From the NCBI RefSeq assembly GCF_030272615.1, contig NC_081413.1:161570849-161634848 (forward strand): DNA of 64,000 nucleotides, given 5' to 3'. A program made the position numbers and the translations under genes. The DNA comes from Cryptomeria japonica. Taxonomy: Eukaryota; Streptophyta; Pinopsida; Cupressales; Cupressaceae. Each line of letters starts with the position of its first letter. Position 1 is the first letter of the stretch. A model generated the notes under the pieces. The model was not told the origin of the DNA. It worked only from the letters and a program-made list of their open reading frames with translations, and did no database searches. Shown here piece by piece: positions 32,997-43,399 of the stretch.

Positions 32997-34542
32997 TGTT
33001 GGCATTACAATAAGTTCGGAGATTGTTGCCATTACAATAAGTTTGATGGTTGATGATATTGAGAAGGTTGTTGGAGATAAATGATATAATGGATAAAGGA
33101 TGATTATTGTCTTAATATTATTATTTTGTCATTGATGTCAAGCAATTGATTTTCTAATTTAGTATAATGTTGCCATATCTTAAGAAGTGTGTTTTGATAA
33201 GTATAAAGATGTCGGTAAAAGACACTAAAAGAATGTCAAAATAAAGGGGAGTAATAAAGTCATTCAATGGGCAACTATTACCGAGTTAGACAGTGATGAG
33301 ATTACGATGTTTTGATTATTTTGATATCCTATATATGTATTCAAAGACTGAACAAGAAGGAGAAAAGATTTCATACAATAGAATGAGTAAAGGTTTGATA
33401 CTATTCTACTTTACCGAGCAAAGAGCTAGTCGGTAAACTCCAAGGTTATCGATGTTGCTTAAAGAAGGAAAAAGTCACAGAGAAGAGAATGACTACCAAG
33501 TAAAGTTCAGTATTAACTAAGTATCAACTGAGCAGTAACAGAATGCATTAAATGAGTGAATACATTATTAAATGAAGGGTGCCAATGAGCTGGAAATTTA
33601 TTGAAGATTGGAATGTCATGCAAGAAATTTGTTAAGGATCTACAGCAATGAAAATTCAAGAGTTAGATCTACAACACAGATTGAACGGTCATAACTGAGC
33701 ACAATTACCAAGGAGGGATACAAGTTTCAAGGCAAGATAAAACATTTTTCAGATTGAAAGATTCAATGAACCTAGTCAAGTTTGAAGATTTGATGGTTAA
33801 GATTAATCATGGGAAATATGATTAAGGAGATTAAGCAGTTAGGAATTGCTTATAAATAAAGAGTAGTTGAAGAACAATGTATGCGGGCAAACTAAAGCAC
33901 AGTGATGCTACATAGGTGATTATCAAGTACAGAAGATTGAAGATCTGGTTGTAGAACAGTTTGAGAAAGCCAACAAGGAGAAAGATAAGTCTTATAACAA
34001 GATTATCTTGAGTACATTGAGCACATAGAATATGCTTTAACATTTTAGATGTGAAGTTGCAAATATATTTTATTACTGTTATTTATTTTTGTACATGACA
34101 GGAAATCTCTTAACCGAGTGGACTTAACAGTCTTATTTGTAAATCCTCTTGGAAGGTAACATTCTGAATGAGTGTTTGAAATCCTTTGACAAGGTCACTT
34201 CTAATAAAGTGAAGATTCTAACAGATGTGAGGGAAATCCCTTAACCAGGTCACATCTAGCAATGTGTATGTAATCTTTAATAGGATTTGCTTTTAATCGA
34301 GCATACTCTAGAAGTGTATATTTTCTTGTGGGTCTGAAATCCCATAGTGGTTTTTCCCTATTAGGGTTTCCACGTTAAATTTGGTGTCAAATGTGATTTA
34401 ATGTTTTATGTTTATCTATTTATGAGTTTGAATGATTTACAATCATAGTTGCATATGAAGAAAGTGCTACCGAGGTTGAATCTGAATTTGAGAATTCATT
34501 ATTGAAGTTATCTAATTCACCCCCCCTCTCATCTAACTAACA
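32997..34542 (+). repeat. copia-3 3' LTR
   Basis: This is the partner of 26877-28420 with the same doubled start (second copy at 33024, one base changed). It has about 15 extra bases near 33950-33975 and a shorter TA tract. It ends CTAACTAACA, followed by the target duplication. Confidence 0.93.
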
Positions 34543-37308
34543 ACACTAACATACGGTACTCTAACTGGAGACCTAGCCAACTATGGTCAACCACAAATCA
34601 TCATTCGACACCCGCATAAAGGATATGACCAATTACGTCATCACCACAAAGCAACAGTCAAACTGGACACCGAGGACTGAAACTAGTACCCCAAATCAAT
34701 CTTTACGACAGGGTCCAATCAAACAAAACCAGGTCTTGCCATTACTTAAGAAAAAGCGAATACAAAAATTAAACTTGCATAGGCAACAACTAGAAAAGAT
34801 AATTTTCTTTCTTATTGATTTAATCAATAATAGTCGATCAAGATTTCTAAATGATCTAAGTTTCCAATATACACTAACATGAGATCATCATTACAAGGTT
34901 AATTACAATACCAGAGTTGCAATAGTACCATTTTTCTATTTCTCAAACAAAGGAAAAATATAATTAAACCATATATTTTACTAAATGAAAATATCAGTAA
35001 CTTAACAATTTTTCCAAATGATAATTAAATTTCCAATAATACCAATAGCATATCGTTTTAAATTCATAATGCCCAATGATAAAATATTTCATTTCTAACA
35101 TTTGCAAATGACCTATTATCATTCAATTCTTCAAATAATATATTCCTAAATAATGTATTATTTAAAGTTTACCAACTAAATAAATATATTTTACCTCAAA
35201 AATTTCCAATTAAGATAGTACTCTATCTTTTTCCAAAAATATATTTCCCCATTAATACAGATCCCAAAATTAAATATTAAATTATATATATTTATTAACC
35301 CATGATTAATAAAATATACATAATTAATAATTAACAATAAACCATAACCCAATTACGTATTAATTAATATATATTTATTATCATTAATAAAATATATATT
35401 AATGATAATTAATATTGCACAAATTTCAAATTAAATATTAATATATATATATATATATATATTAATTTCCATTAATAATATACATTAATAATAATTAATA
35501 ATTAATTAAAAAATTTAATTAAAAAAATACTTTAAATTTAATAAATTTATTTATTTATTTATTTTTTAAAAACTAAAAAAAAATAGTAAAAAAAGAAGGG
35601 GCGATGAGGGCGGTCGGGCCCACCTCCCTTACGCGGGGGTTGGGTGGTCGTGCCCTAGCCACAGGGTTGTGGCCACCGCGGTGGATGCAAGTCCCGCGGC
35701 ACCCACGTAGTGGATGCAGGGGACCCTGCGGCCACCATGGGGTCGCAGCTCCCTGCGGCCACTATTGGTTGCAGACCCACGCAGGGGGGAGGAGGCGTGG
35801 GTTGAGCCTCCGCTCCCCGCCCTCCAACCCAACATGAAATATTTTTTTTTTTCAAATAAAAATTTGATTTTTTTTACAAAATAAAACCGATTTGATAATA
35901 TATTTTGGTTTGTATGATTTTTTTTTAAAAACAAACCCCCATTTAAAAAAAAAAAAATAGTCTCATATTGAGACTTAAAATAAAATCTTTTTTCCAGAAT
36001 GCATGGTTTACACAAAAAACCAAATTTAGAATAACCATAATCAAAATAGGCAAATTTTCTCAACTAGAAAATCATATATGGCAACCTAAAATGGATTTAC
36101 ACCATTTATCAAATTCATTCAACCAATCTTGCCCAAAACAAACTAATTTCTAAAATAAAACTTAAATTTGAGAACACCCCATGGAGATTTAAACAAGAGT
36201 TCATCATGAACAACCATTCCCAAATAATATCCAATATTTGGTTTTAGAAAAGCAAGAACAATACAACTAGAAATCAAAGAGATGAATTTGAATCCTACCT
36301 CATTTCACATTCCTGGCAAGGTCTGATGAAGAGTCCCAACTTGCAGCTCAAGAAATCCTTCTCCTCCCAAAACCCCCAAATTTCCATCCAAAAATATTTC
36401 TCTTTCAAAGAAAATCAATTCCCATATTTTCCCAAAAATCTAGGTTAAATGGGAAAGGTTTGACCAAAATTTTTATTTTGGATTTAAAATTTTTATTTAA
36501 AATAAATCACAAAAATCATTCTTTTAAACTATATCAATATAAATTAACTTGCTTTTCAATTTAAAATTGATTTTCTCAAATAGCTGAAATTAACCTTTCT
36601 ATTTCCAAAATGCCAACAAGATTAAATTAATTCTATTGCAATTAAATTTAAATCTTTCTTTTCCAACTGCATAAACAGAATAAATTTAACATTACAATTA
36701 ACCATTTAATTGAACTTGCTACCAACCTGAATTGAGCAATTCAATTAATGATTAATCAAATAAAAAAGGAGCCTATTTAATTAGTCCCCAAAACACTAAT
36801 GCGAAAACACACATTAAATCAAATTAGAGATTAAGGATTAATTACTCTATTTGACCACACACAAAACACACAACCCAAGAAAGCCAAACAGACAAACAAA
36901 CCGCATACCCAACCAAAGGGAATACCGACGATGACTGACGACGCTCACTTGAGCACGACTATGGTCAAATGAGGGTCTCACAACCACCTAATCCAAACTC
37001 TAAGGATCAAAGAGGCACACTCGAACCTGGGAATTCAGGTGGAGACGAACCTCGTACCCATGCAGTACTGTACCTGAAATCTCCTGCAACCAAGTGTCAT
37101 ATATATATATATATATAAACTTAATGAAAGTGTTAGCCCAAGATAATAACATGAAATAGGAGAATTAACAACTTGCATACAAATTGGTGTGAAAACCACA
37201 TTAACAGCTATGCACTAAAATCAAAACACTTGACTATAATTATTATATTATGATAAACTAACCAAGGTCAAACTGATATTAGAATTTGATTAGGCCAGGG
37301 GTACTACA
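34543..37308 (-). other. Right piece of the solo LTR, with an AT-rich tract and a GC-rich island
   Basis: This 2.77-kb stretch has no credible gene. 34900-35590 is extremely AT-rich. 35597-35830 is abruptly GC-rich, with repeated CCTGCGGCCAC motifs (about 35725 and 35750) and a 6-bp-stem palindrome at 35716-35729. After 35840 it is AT-rich again. Open frames over the island exist on both strands and in several frames, which is what high GC alone produces. Another (AT)n tract is at about 37100-37118. Confidence 0.6.
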
Positions 37309-37313
37309 GTTCT

Positions 37314-37992
37314 TTCAATTCTGAAGCTCTTGTCCTTTAGCGGCTGCTTTGGTATAGGCAGGGCATTATGGATGGGGGTTTATTTATCGGCTAACATTTT
37401 TTGTAGCATTTTTTTGTATGGCAAGGATGAGAGTTTCTTGCAGGTATTGTCTCAACAAGATTAAGGGTTTGATACCCTTTGAGGAAAGTTGACATTAAAA
37501 ATCAAATAGGAAGTTATGTTTCAAGTTGTTGTCAATTTTTATAAAACGTATTAATTATAAACATTCTAACGTCGATCTTGGTTGTAAGGTGCGTTAAGGT
37601 TCTTATGCAGAACAGTGGAATGGTTTGATCCAAATTTGGCAAGATAAGAATTCAGGCTAGAGCTGTGTTTGGTCATCATTATCGAGGACATCATTATCAG
37701 GGAAGGGTCGAATCGCAGTGCAAAATAAATTATGGACAATCTTTGAGTATTCTTTCAAATAGATTTACCTGGATGTGAATTATCCAAGGATTCATGTATC
37801 TTGTTCTTTATTATTAGCTTTCTGTAGCATTAATTTTCTAATCCATAAATGGATCTGGGCTAGATCGGAGGTTTTCTTCCCTCCATTCTTTCCTACTGGT
37901 GCCCACACTAAATGAAGTTGTAATTATCTTTTTAATTAATAAAGTCTCTCTAGCCCCGACCTTTTACCGATCAAAAATAAATAAATAAATAT
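37314..37992 (+). other. LINE-1 3' end and A-rich tail
   Basis: Sequence broken at 19417 resumes after the GTTCT duplication. It is T/G-rich and non-coding and ends TTAATTAATAAAGTC...CCGACCTTTTACCGATCAAAAA followed by an AAAT repeat. The last motif matches the general form of the other LINE tails here (CTTTTACC plus A-run at 43096 on the minus strand, TTTTACCTTAATCAAAAA at 42424). Confidence 0.7.
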
Positions 37993-38453
37993 TAGGTCTC
38001 AAATTTTGTCAACATTAACTACAAACAAGGTGGTACAAAGCTATGGGACATATAAAACATGTAGTTAACCAATTTTAAATAATCTTTAAATTAAATATAG
38101 TGATAATGGAAGGGAATATCTTTATACAATGGTCATGATGGATTTAGCTTGACCAAATGCATCTCCATACTAAATTCATTGGTAGAAAATCATAGAATTT
38201 TGGCATAAGTGAAAATCATCCATGTCTATTAGACGGGTTCAGACTTATAGACAACACTATGCCCTTGTGGTGATCCAAATCTTCTAAAAGGTGAACATGA
38301 AATTACCCCATCTTTGTGCAACCTTCTTTCCAAAATATGAGACCTAGTAAGCATTTATTGTAGAATTTGGTGGCTTCTTCTATAACTCTCAATGAACTTA
38401 AAAAATAAAAATAGTGAAAATAAATGATTTACTTGATGCAAGATAACCCTCAC
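37993..38453. other. AT-rich unassigned DNA
   Basis: I see no gene, terminal repeat or match to other parts of the window here. Confidence 0.5.
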
Positions 38454-38922
38454 TGTTGGTATAAATAATTATTCATCTTTGATATTATTACACCTTACTT
38501 AAGTTTACTTAGGTACATGCATTTCATAGTAGTTTGGGTATGAGACACTTGGGTGTTTGTGGCACATTGGGATAGTGTGTGTAGGAGAATTTCCACCTTT
38601 TATGGTGTTGATCTTGTTGTTACACTCCACATTCAGTGGGTGATCCACCTCATGTGGACTATTATATTATTTCTCCTACCTACCCACACCTATTTCCTAC
38701 CTACCCTTGTTTCTTATTGAGCCACATGTCATGTTTGTGTGCTCACATATCCATATTGCCTTTCCTATATAAGCAGGCTCACATTCATTGTATGTAACAA
38801 ATGCTTAATGATCCAGTTGATTAGTATTTTCATCTTGACAGAATACAGTTTATTTCTATCATCTATTTTGTTCTCTCTTATTTGTGCTTTCCATTGCCTC
38901 TTGATCTTGGAAAAATCTCACA
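38454..38922 (+). repeat. Orphan LTR related to the copia-4 LTR
   Basis: It starts TGTTGGTATAAATAATTATTC and is collinear, with mismatches, to the copia-4 5' LTR at 58754-59201. Shared landmarks are CTCCACATTC, TTTCTCCTACCTACCC, AGCCACATGTCAT, TATATAAGCA and GATCTTGG. It ends in CA at 38922 and is followed by TGGTATCAAAGCT, a primer site with one change. That makes it a 5' LTR with a leader stump rather than a typical solo LTR. No polyprotein follows. Confidence 0.85.
38766..38772 (+). promoter_or_regulatory. TATA box in the orphan LTR
   Basis: TATATAA followed by GCAGGC is conserved at the same place in the related copia-4 LTR (59062-59068). It lies about 157 bases before the LTR end, a reasonable U3/R position. 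Confidence 0.55.
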
Positions 38923-39719
38923 TGGTATCAAAGCTGGTCCATGTCTCACACTCACACATCTAGGATGCTCTTGTATTAGTTAGTGATGTGGATTTATCAA
39001 TTAATAATTGATAATCTTGTATATAGAAGTTTTGGGTGTCATGGGGAGATCTTGAATTCTATTTAATGTATATAGTGAGAGTTCATTAACATCATTAGTC
39101 CTATTGACAAGAGATGCCTATGTTCATGTGATTTGGATATGTTGACATCTTATAGCCATGAACGAGTCTTGGGGTCCTTGGTTGAGGTGTTAATTGTGAT
39201 TTATTAGTTTGATAGATTGATACTTGGCTTAGAGTGTGAATGCTAAATTATGTCACATTTTTCATTTTCTTTTTCACATGGAGGATTGCAAAGTTAGAGT
39301 GCTTGAAGCTTTAGAAGGTTCCATGGAAATTCTCCAAGTGTATTATAATTTTATTTTTAAGATAATACATTGAGATGTGTTGGTATTTTTGGAGGATGGT
39401 TTTTTCCTCTAAGATGTTTTTCCAATGACACATCTACTGTTACCTTGTGGTATATTTTTTTTTATTCTTTTGCATTATGGATTTTGAATACTTGTTTTGT
39501 ATATTTTTCTCTCATGAGGGCTATGAAAAAAGTATATTATTGTTTTAAATCTAGTTTCACTTAAAATATATTTTCAATACCATTTTTTACTCTCGTCTCC
39601 ATGTGCATACCCAATAAGATTACCAACTTCATCTATGAACCTTAGTTTAAGTCTCTTAGCTTGAGTCAATATTATCTATAAAAGTTTGAAGGCACTTGAA
39701 GTAATGTGTGCAATATATG
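38923..39719 (+). other. Primer-site stump and unassigned AT-rich DNA
   Basis: The first 13 bases are a tRNA-Met-type primer site with one mismatch. What follows does not match the copia-4 leader or any coding region I know. A 64-codon open frame at 39370-39564 has no support. Confidence 0.5.
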
Positions 39720-40225
39720 TGTAAGTAGCTAGAAATGATGTGATGTAATGATGCTAAGTTCTCAAGACTGAAATGATGTGATGTAATGATGCTAAGTTCT
39801 CAAGACTATATGTAAAGGAAAAGAATGTGTAGTTGCCGTTGAATGGTCCTTCTTTATTGTGAGTCTAAGAGAGTTGTGAAATGCATTGTTGAAGTAGAGT
39901 TTGACATTTTCTAATGTAAGGATTTTTTATGTAGTTATGGTGACTAATAGAAAATAATGAGTAGTTATTGTTGAATTGTCCTTTTTAATTGTGAGCTCAA
40001 GAGAGTTGTTAGAGTTGTAAGTAGATAGAAATGATGTATATAATGATGCTAAGTGCTCAAAACTATATGCTATAGATGAAGTGTCAAGATGACCAACTAC
40101 AAGAAGTAGGGTAAAATATTTTCTCATGTAAGGCTTGATGCAGGTATGCTGACTAATTGAAAAGATTGAGTAGCTATTGTTAAATTATCTTTTTTAATTG
40201 TGAGCGTAAGAGAGTTGTGAGATCC
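39720..40225. repeat. Imperfect tandem repeats
   Basis: A 38-bp unit (start AAATGATGTGATGTAATG) occurs twice head to tail at 39733-39770 and 39771-39808. A looser copy of it lies at about 40028-40070. A second motif (TTTTTAATTGTGAGC...AAGAGAGTTGT type) occurs three times, near 39852, 39985 and 40192. The two motifs alternate, so an ancestral unit of roughly 130-210 bases seems to have been duplicated. Confidence 0.7.
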
Positions 40226-41554
40226 AAGGATGATTGAAATGGTTGCATGGGGTGACATTTTTAAAACATGCTATAAGGGAGTCAACAAATGGTTGGTAGT
40301 TGGGATTTAATTGACATTGATCCATAATTAAGTTGAAAACTAGACAAAGTGGACCAAGACCATAAATGCAACTATGAATTGCATTAAAGGTTATACTTAC
40401 AATCTTACACTAAACAAAAGAAATAACACTGTGAGATCTAAAGATTATTTAATCAAAAGTTAGAAATTATTTTGAATGAAAATTTGAATCTAAAATCAAT
40501 AAAAATACTAAATCAATCAAAATCATATACTGAAACCCACATAAATTAATATTAAAGAAAAAAAACAATATAACTTACTTTTCACTCTTACACATCTTAA
40601 ACTTCCACATCAAATCATTGATTTCCAATCATAATCATGATATGAGATGTAATTCTTATATTATTTCTAATCATAATCATCATATGGGATGTGATTCTTA
40701 CACATCTTAAACATCCACATTAAATCATTGAGGATCGTTGCCATTTGGTTTTGATTTCATATGCTATAGGCTTTTGCAAAATCCATGTACTATCATTGAT
40801 TGTGTAAGAGTACAAAATAAAGCATGTATCCTTTTAGTTTACATATAATAAAAAAATATAATACTAATACCCCTAAAGTTTGAGAATATTTAGTTTACCA
40901 AAAGAAAATTGACCTCAAATATAGAATACAAAACATCAGTGAAGGTCCAACTAAAATGATGAATCCCATAGAATAATGTAACCTGTCATGACAATTTATT
41001 TTAAAATATTATTGAAATCAATGTATACAATTATTGCTATTCAGCAAATTAGGTTGATTGACACACATTAAATCTTTACCGAATCCCGATTTTGTGGTGC
41101 ACCATGCTCATGCTTCCTTGTTTTAACCCTGATGTCTTACCTATTAGAGTTGGCTCATTATTTAATGATGACTTGACTTCAATATAAAATTGATTGTAAT
41201 TTAATATTTTATTTATGTTAAGAATGATTGATTTTAAAGAGTGATTCTTTATCTATAATTGATTTAAAAAGTAGAATAGTTATTGGTGATGCTTCTTAAA
41301 ATTTATAATGTATAAAGAAATGAAGAATAGATATATATGTTAGAAAGTTATTGTTAATTACGGGATTGAGTAGTCAAAGAGATTGTGTTTAAATGGTTAA
41401 GTTATTAGGCTCTCATTATGAAGTCTAGGTTTCAATCTATAAAGTAGTATTTGAATAAAGAAATATATATGATACAAATTATATCATACTTAATTACTTT
41501 TAAAGAAATATTGATACAAATGATGTCATACTTAATTATTTTTAAATAAATATT
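40226..41554. other. AT-rich unassigned DNA
   Basis: No gene or element boundary is recognised. Near 40621-40730 a short motif (AATCATAATCATNATATG) occurs twice with similar surroundings. The right end is the target site of the LINE fragment at 41574. Confidence 0.5.
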
Positions 41555-41573
41555 AATAATATAATGTAATATT

Positions 41574-42247
41574 ATTAAAGTCCTAACCTCAGTGATTGCT
41601 CTGGTAAGGATAACAGCCATCAGATGGAAGAAGTGGATTTCAAGGATAATGAGGAGACCGATGTGAACTCCGAGAGGGGAATGAACAAAGATTCTAAGAA
41701 GGACCGGACTAAGGACAAGGTTAGCGAGGATAAGGAAAGTGCGGGTAAAGGGATAATCTTGGATAACCTCAAGAAACTTTCTGATGCGAGAATGGACTTC
41801 GACAGATGGACCTATGAGCACCTGAATAACCTGGATAAAAGGGGGAAAAACATGGATGAGAAGAGGGAGGATGAAAACAAAGAGTAGCTAAACTGGAAGC
41901 AGAATATGGAGGATAAGGTCAAAACGCTGGAAGATGGGAAGGAAGCGATGAAAAATCTTATGGGCGTTATCCCGATTTTCCTTGCTGCTGTCATTAAAAA
42001 CCTGGAGGATATCGCTAAGGTCTGTGACACTCCAAAATGGGTTGTGGATCTTGACTTGGATGAAGAGACCATCCAGACTGGAAGCGGTGATGCTACTCCG
42101 GTGGGTGGCACTGCGAAGAGGACCAGGGCCAGTGTCAAGAAAGTTGTGGCTACTCCTGCAAAGAATCTCCCTAATCTTACGGATAACATCAAAGAGCTGC
42201 ATGAAATTAGCAACACTCTGGCAAAAGCTCTGGAAAAAATCAACTAG
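41574..42247 (+). pseudogene. C-terminal part of an unknown LINE-3 protein
   Basis: One frame is open from the truncated 5' end, with a single TAG at 41885, to the stop at 42245. The protein is highly charged. It has a lysine/aspartate-rich start (KDSKKDRTKDKVSEDKES), then a probable coiled coil (MEDKVKTLEDGKEAMKNL), then a basic linker and a helical end (NLTDNIKELHEISNTLAKAL). It is not RT, zf-RVT or RNase H, although in an L1-type LINE the coding region next to the 3' end would be ORF2. I do not recognise it. It may correspond to the extra frame seen in LINE-1 and LINE-2. Confidence 0.5.
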
Positions 42248-42424
42248 TTTCTTCTGGACTCTGGACGGCCTGCTGGCTTTGTGGGGCTTTTTCCGGTTTT
42301 CTTTGGTTTTCTGCTGGTTTTTCATAGGCATGTCCTCTTTTGTTTCTTGTTGTTTTGCTGTTTAAGTTATGCTTGTAAAGGGTTTTAGGGCCCCTTTAGA
42401 ACCTACTTTTACCTTAATCAAAAA
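41574..42424 (+). mobile_element. LINE-3: 5'-truncated LINE insertion (851 bp)
   Basis: The 19-bp sequence starting AATAATATAATG lies at 41555-41573 and again at 42425-42443, directly after TTTTACCTTAATCAAAAA. A long target duplication plus an A-tail is the signature of target-primed reverse transcription. Only the last part of an open frame and a T/G-rich 3' untranslated region are present, so reverse transcription stopped early. The strand follows from the A-tail. Confidence 0.9.
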
Positions 42425-42443
42425 AATAATATAATGTAATATT

Positions 42444-43081
42444 TAATATTTTTATTTATTATAGAGAAGAAATTCATAGATACTTACATATGCCCTTCTT
42501 AAACTAAAATATGAATATAACAATTCATGACCATCACAAAATAAAATATTGTACATCTTTGAAGCCAAATTTCCTTTGTTTTAAAGTGGCAAACTGCCCA
42601 GGTAATACGGATGCAAAATATTATAATTTATGCATTATGTTGTCATTGTTAATCATGATTCCATGTAAAGTTTTATTTATTAAACAATGATTCTTAATAT
42701 TAAAAGAACAATTCAAACTTGTTTCTTTATATTAATAGATTTAGGTGTTATATAAATTGTTTAACAATTTAGAAAATAAAAAGATGATAATAAAATAAAA
42801 TAAAAATTGAGATTTGAGTTAAATGAATAATTAATAACAGATAGAAAATTTATTTAGATTTCTTTTGTGTGGAAATAAGTTAGATTACATAGATGTAGAC
42901 ATCTTTGCCTTTACATTATAGTGAGTTATAACAATGTTAGTTAGATTTTCTATCATATATCATCATTCTCATCAATTGTGCTTAACCAATCAAACTAAAA
43001 CCTTTTGACTTATTTGGATTTTGATAAGATATTTATTTTAATTTTTTTTTATCTTAATTGATGTTTTGTTATACAAAAATG
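42444..43081. other. AT-rich unassigned DNA
   Basis: No gene, RNA or repeat structure is seen between the LINE-3 target duplication and the LINE-2 target site. Confidence 0.5.
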
Positions 43082-43095
43082 AAAATTAAGATATG

Positions 43096-43399
43096 TTTTT
43101 TTTTTTAGGTAAAAGGTTAGAGACCCAAATATTATATTGATATGAGACAAAAGATGCATCTGAAGGATACCCTGCAAGACAAAGCTCCCAAATGCAGTAG
43201 GAGATAATTACTAACCTCTACAGACAACCAAAACAATACTAGCCTCAGCCATATCTGCATAACGTGGCAGAAAACACTTCCAACAGACCATGTACATCAA
43301 CAAAACTAACTGAAGATACATCTGCATTAATATGAGCAGTCCATATACATCAAAAACCACTAGCTATATACAAAAAGAGACCAACATCAAACTATCACA
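43096..43399 (-). other. LINE-2 3' untranslated region and A-tail
   Basis: In minus orientation it is T/G-rich and non-coding. It ends TCTCTAACCTTTTACCT followed by eleven A. This fixes the strand of LINE-2. Confidence 0.75.

Larger units (their letters stand above)
26877..34542 (+). mobile_element. copia-3: complete but decayed Ty1/copia retrotransposon
   Basis: LTRs of 1,544 and 1,546 bp bound a primer site, a degenerate polyprotein and a 3' purine-tract region. The total length is 7,666 bp. The flanks are GCACT (26872-26876) and ACACT (34543-34547), so four of five bases of the target duplication still match. Several stops and frameshifts and clear LTR differences make it older than copia-2. 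Its LTR ends and purine tract resemble copia-1. Confidence 0.93.
19418..37308 (-). repeat. Solo LTR of a long-LTR retrotransposon (about 4.2 kb), in three pieces
   Basis: The left end is TGTAATGCTCC and the right end GTACTACA. The outer bases TG...CA are LTR-like, and the element is flanked by GTTCT at 19413-19417 and 37309-37313, a perfect 5-bp target duplication. The pieces are 19418-20331, 26328-26876 and 34543-37308, the gaps being copia-2 and copia-3. No gag or pol of its own is present and the two ends are not copies of each other. A solo LTR left by LTR-LTR recombination is therefore the simplest reading. The minus strand is chosen because TGTAGTACCCC resembles common gypsy LTR starts. 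A non-autonomous element is the alternative. Confidence 0.6.
10701..37992 (+). mobile_element. LINE-1: plant L1-type LINE, interrupted by a nest of LTR elements at 19418-37308
   Basis: The element has ORF1 (10806-12522), ORF2 (12614-16803), a further open region (17443-18120), a long 3' region with microsatellites, and a 3' end at about 37992. The end reads CTAGCCCCGACCTTTTACC and then an A-rich (AAAT)n tail, as in other plant LINEs. The last 680 bases of the 3' end are separated from the rest by the solo LTR and its nested copia elements. The true element without them is about 9.4 kb. The 5' edge is set where repeat block Y stops. I could not find a convincing target duplication, so the 5' edge may be a truncation. 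Confidence 0.8.

Noticed and set aside
35604-36063. Open frames on both strands over the GC-rich island in the solo LTR
   Set aside because: Several overlapping frames are open at once, as high GC content alone produces. No domain or codon pattern favours one.
19418-37308. DNA transposon with TGTA-type inverted ends
   Set aside because: The ends match imperfectly over only about 11 bases, and TG...CA with a 5-bp duplication fits an LTR better. No transposase is present.
39370-39564. 64-codon hydrophobic frame
   Set aside because: It is isolated, short and AT-rich, with no homology or neighbours to support it.
41432-41821. Minus-strand hydrophobic frame of 129 codons
   Set aside because: It crosses the LINE-3 target duplication and insertion edge, so it is a chance frame over two unrelated sequences.
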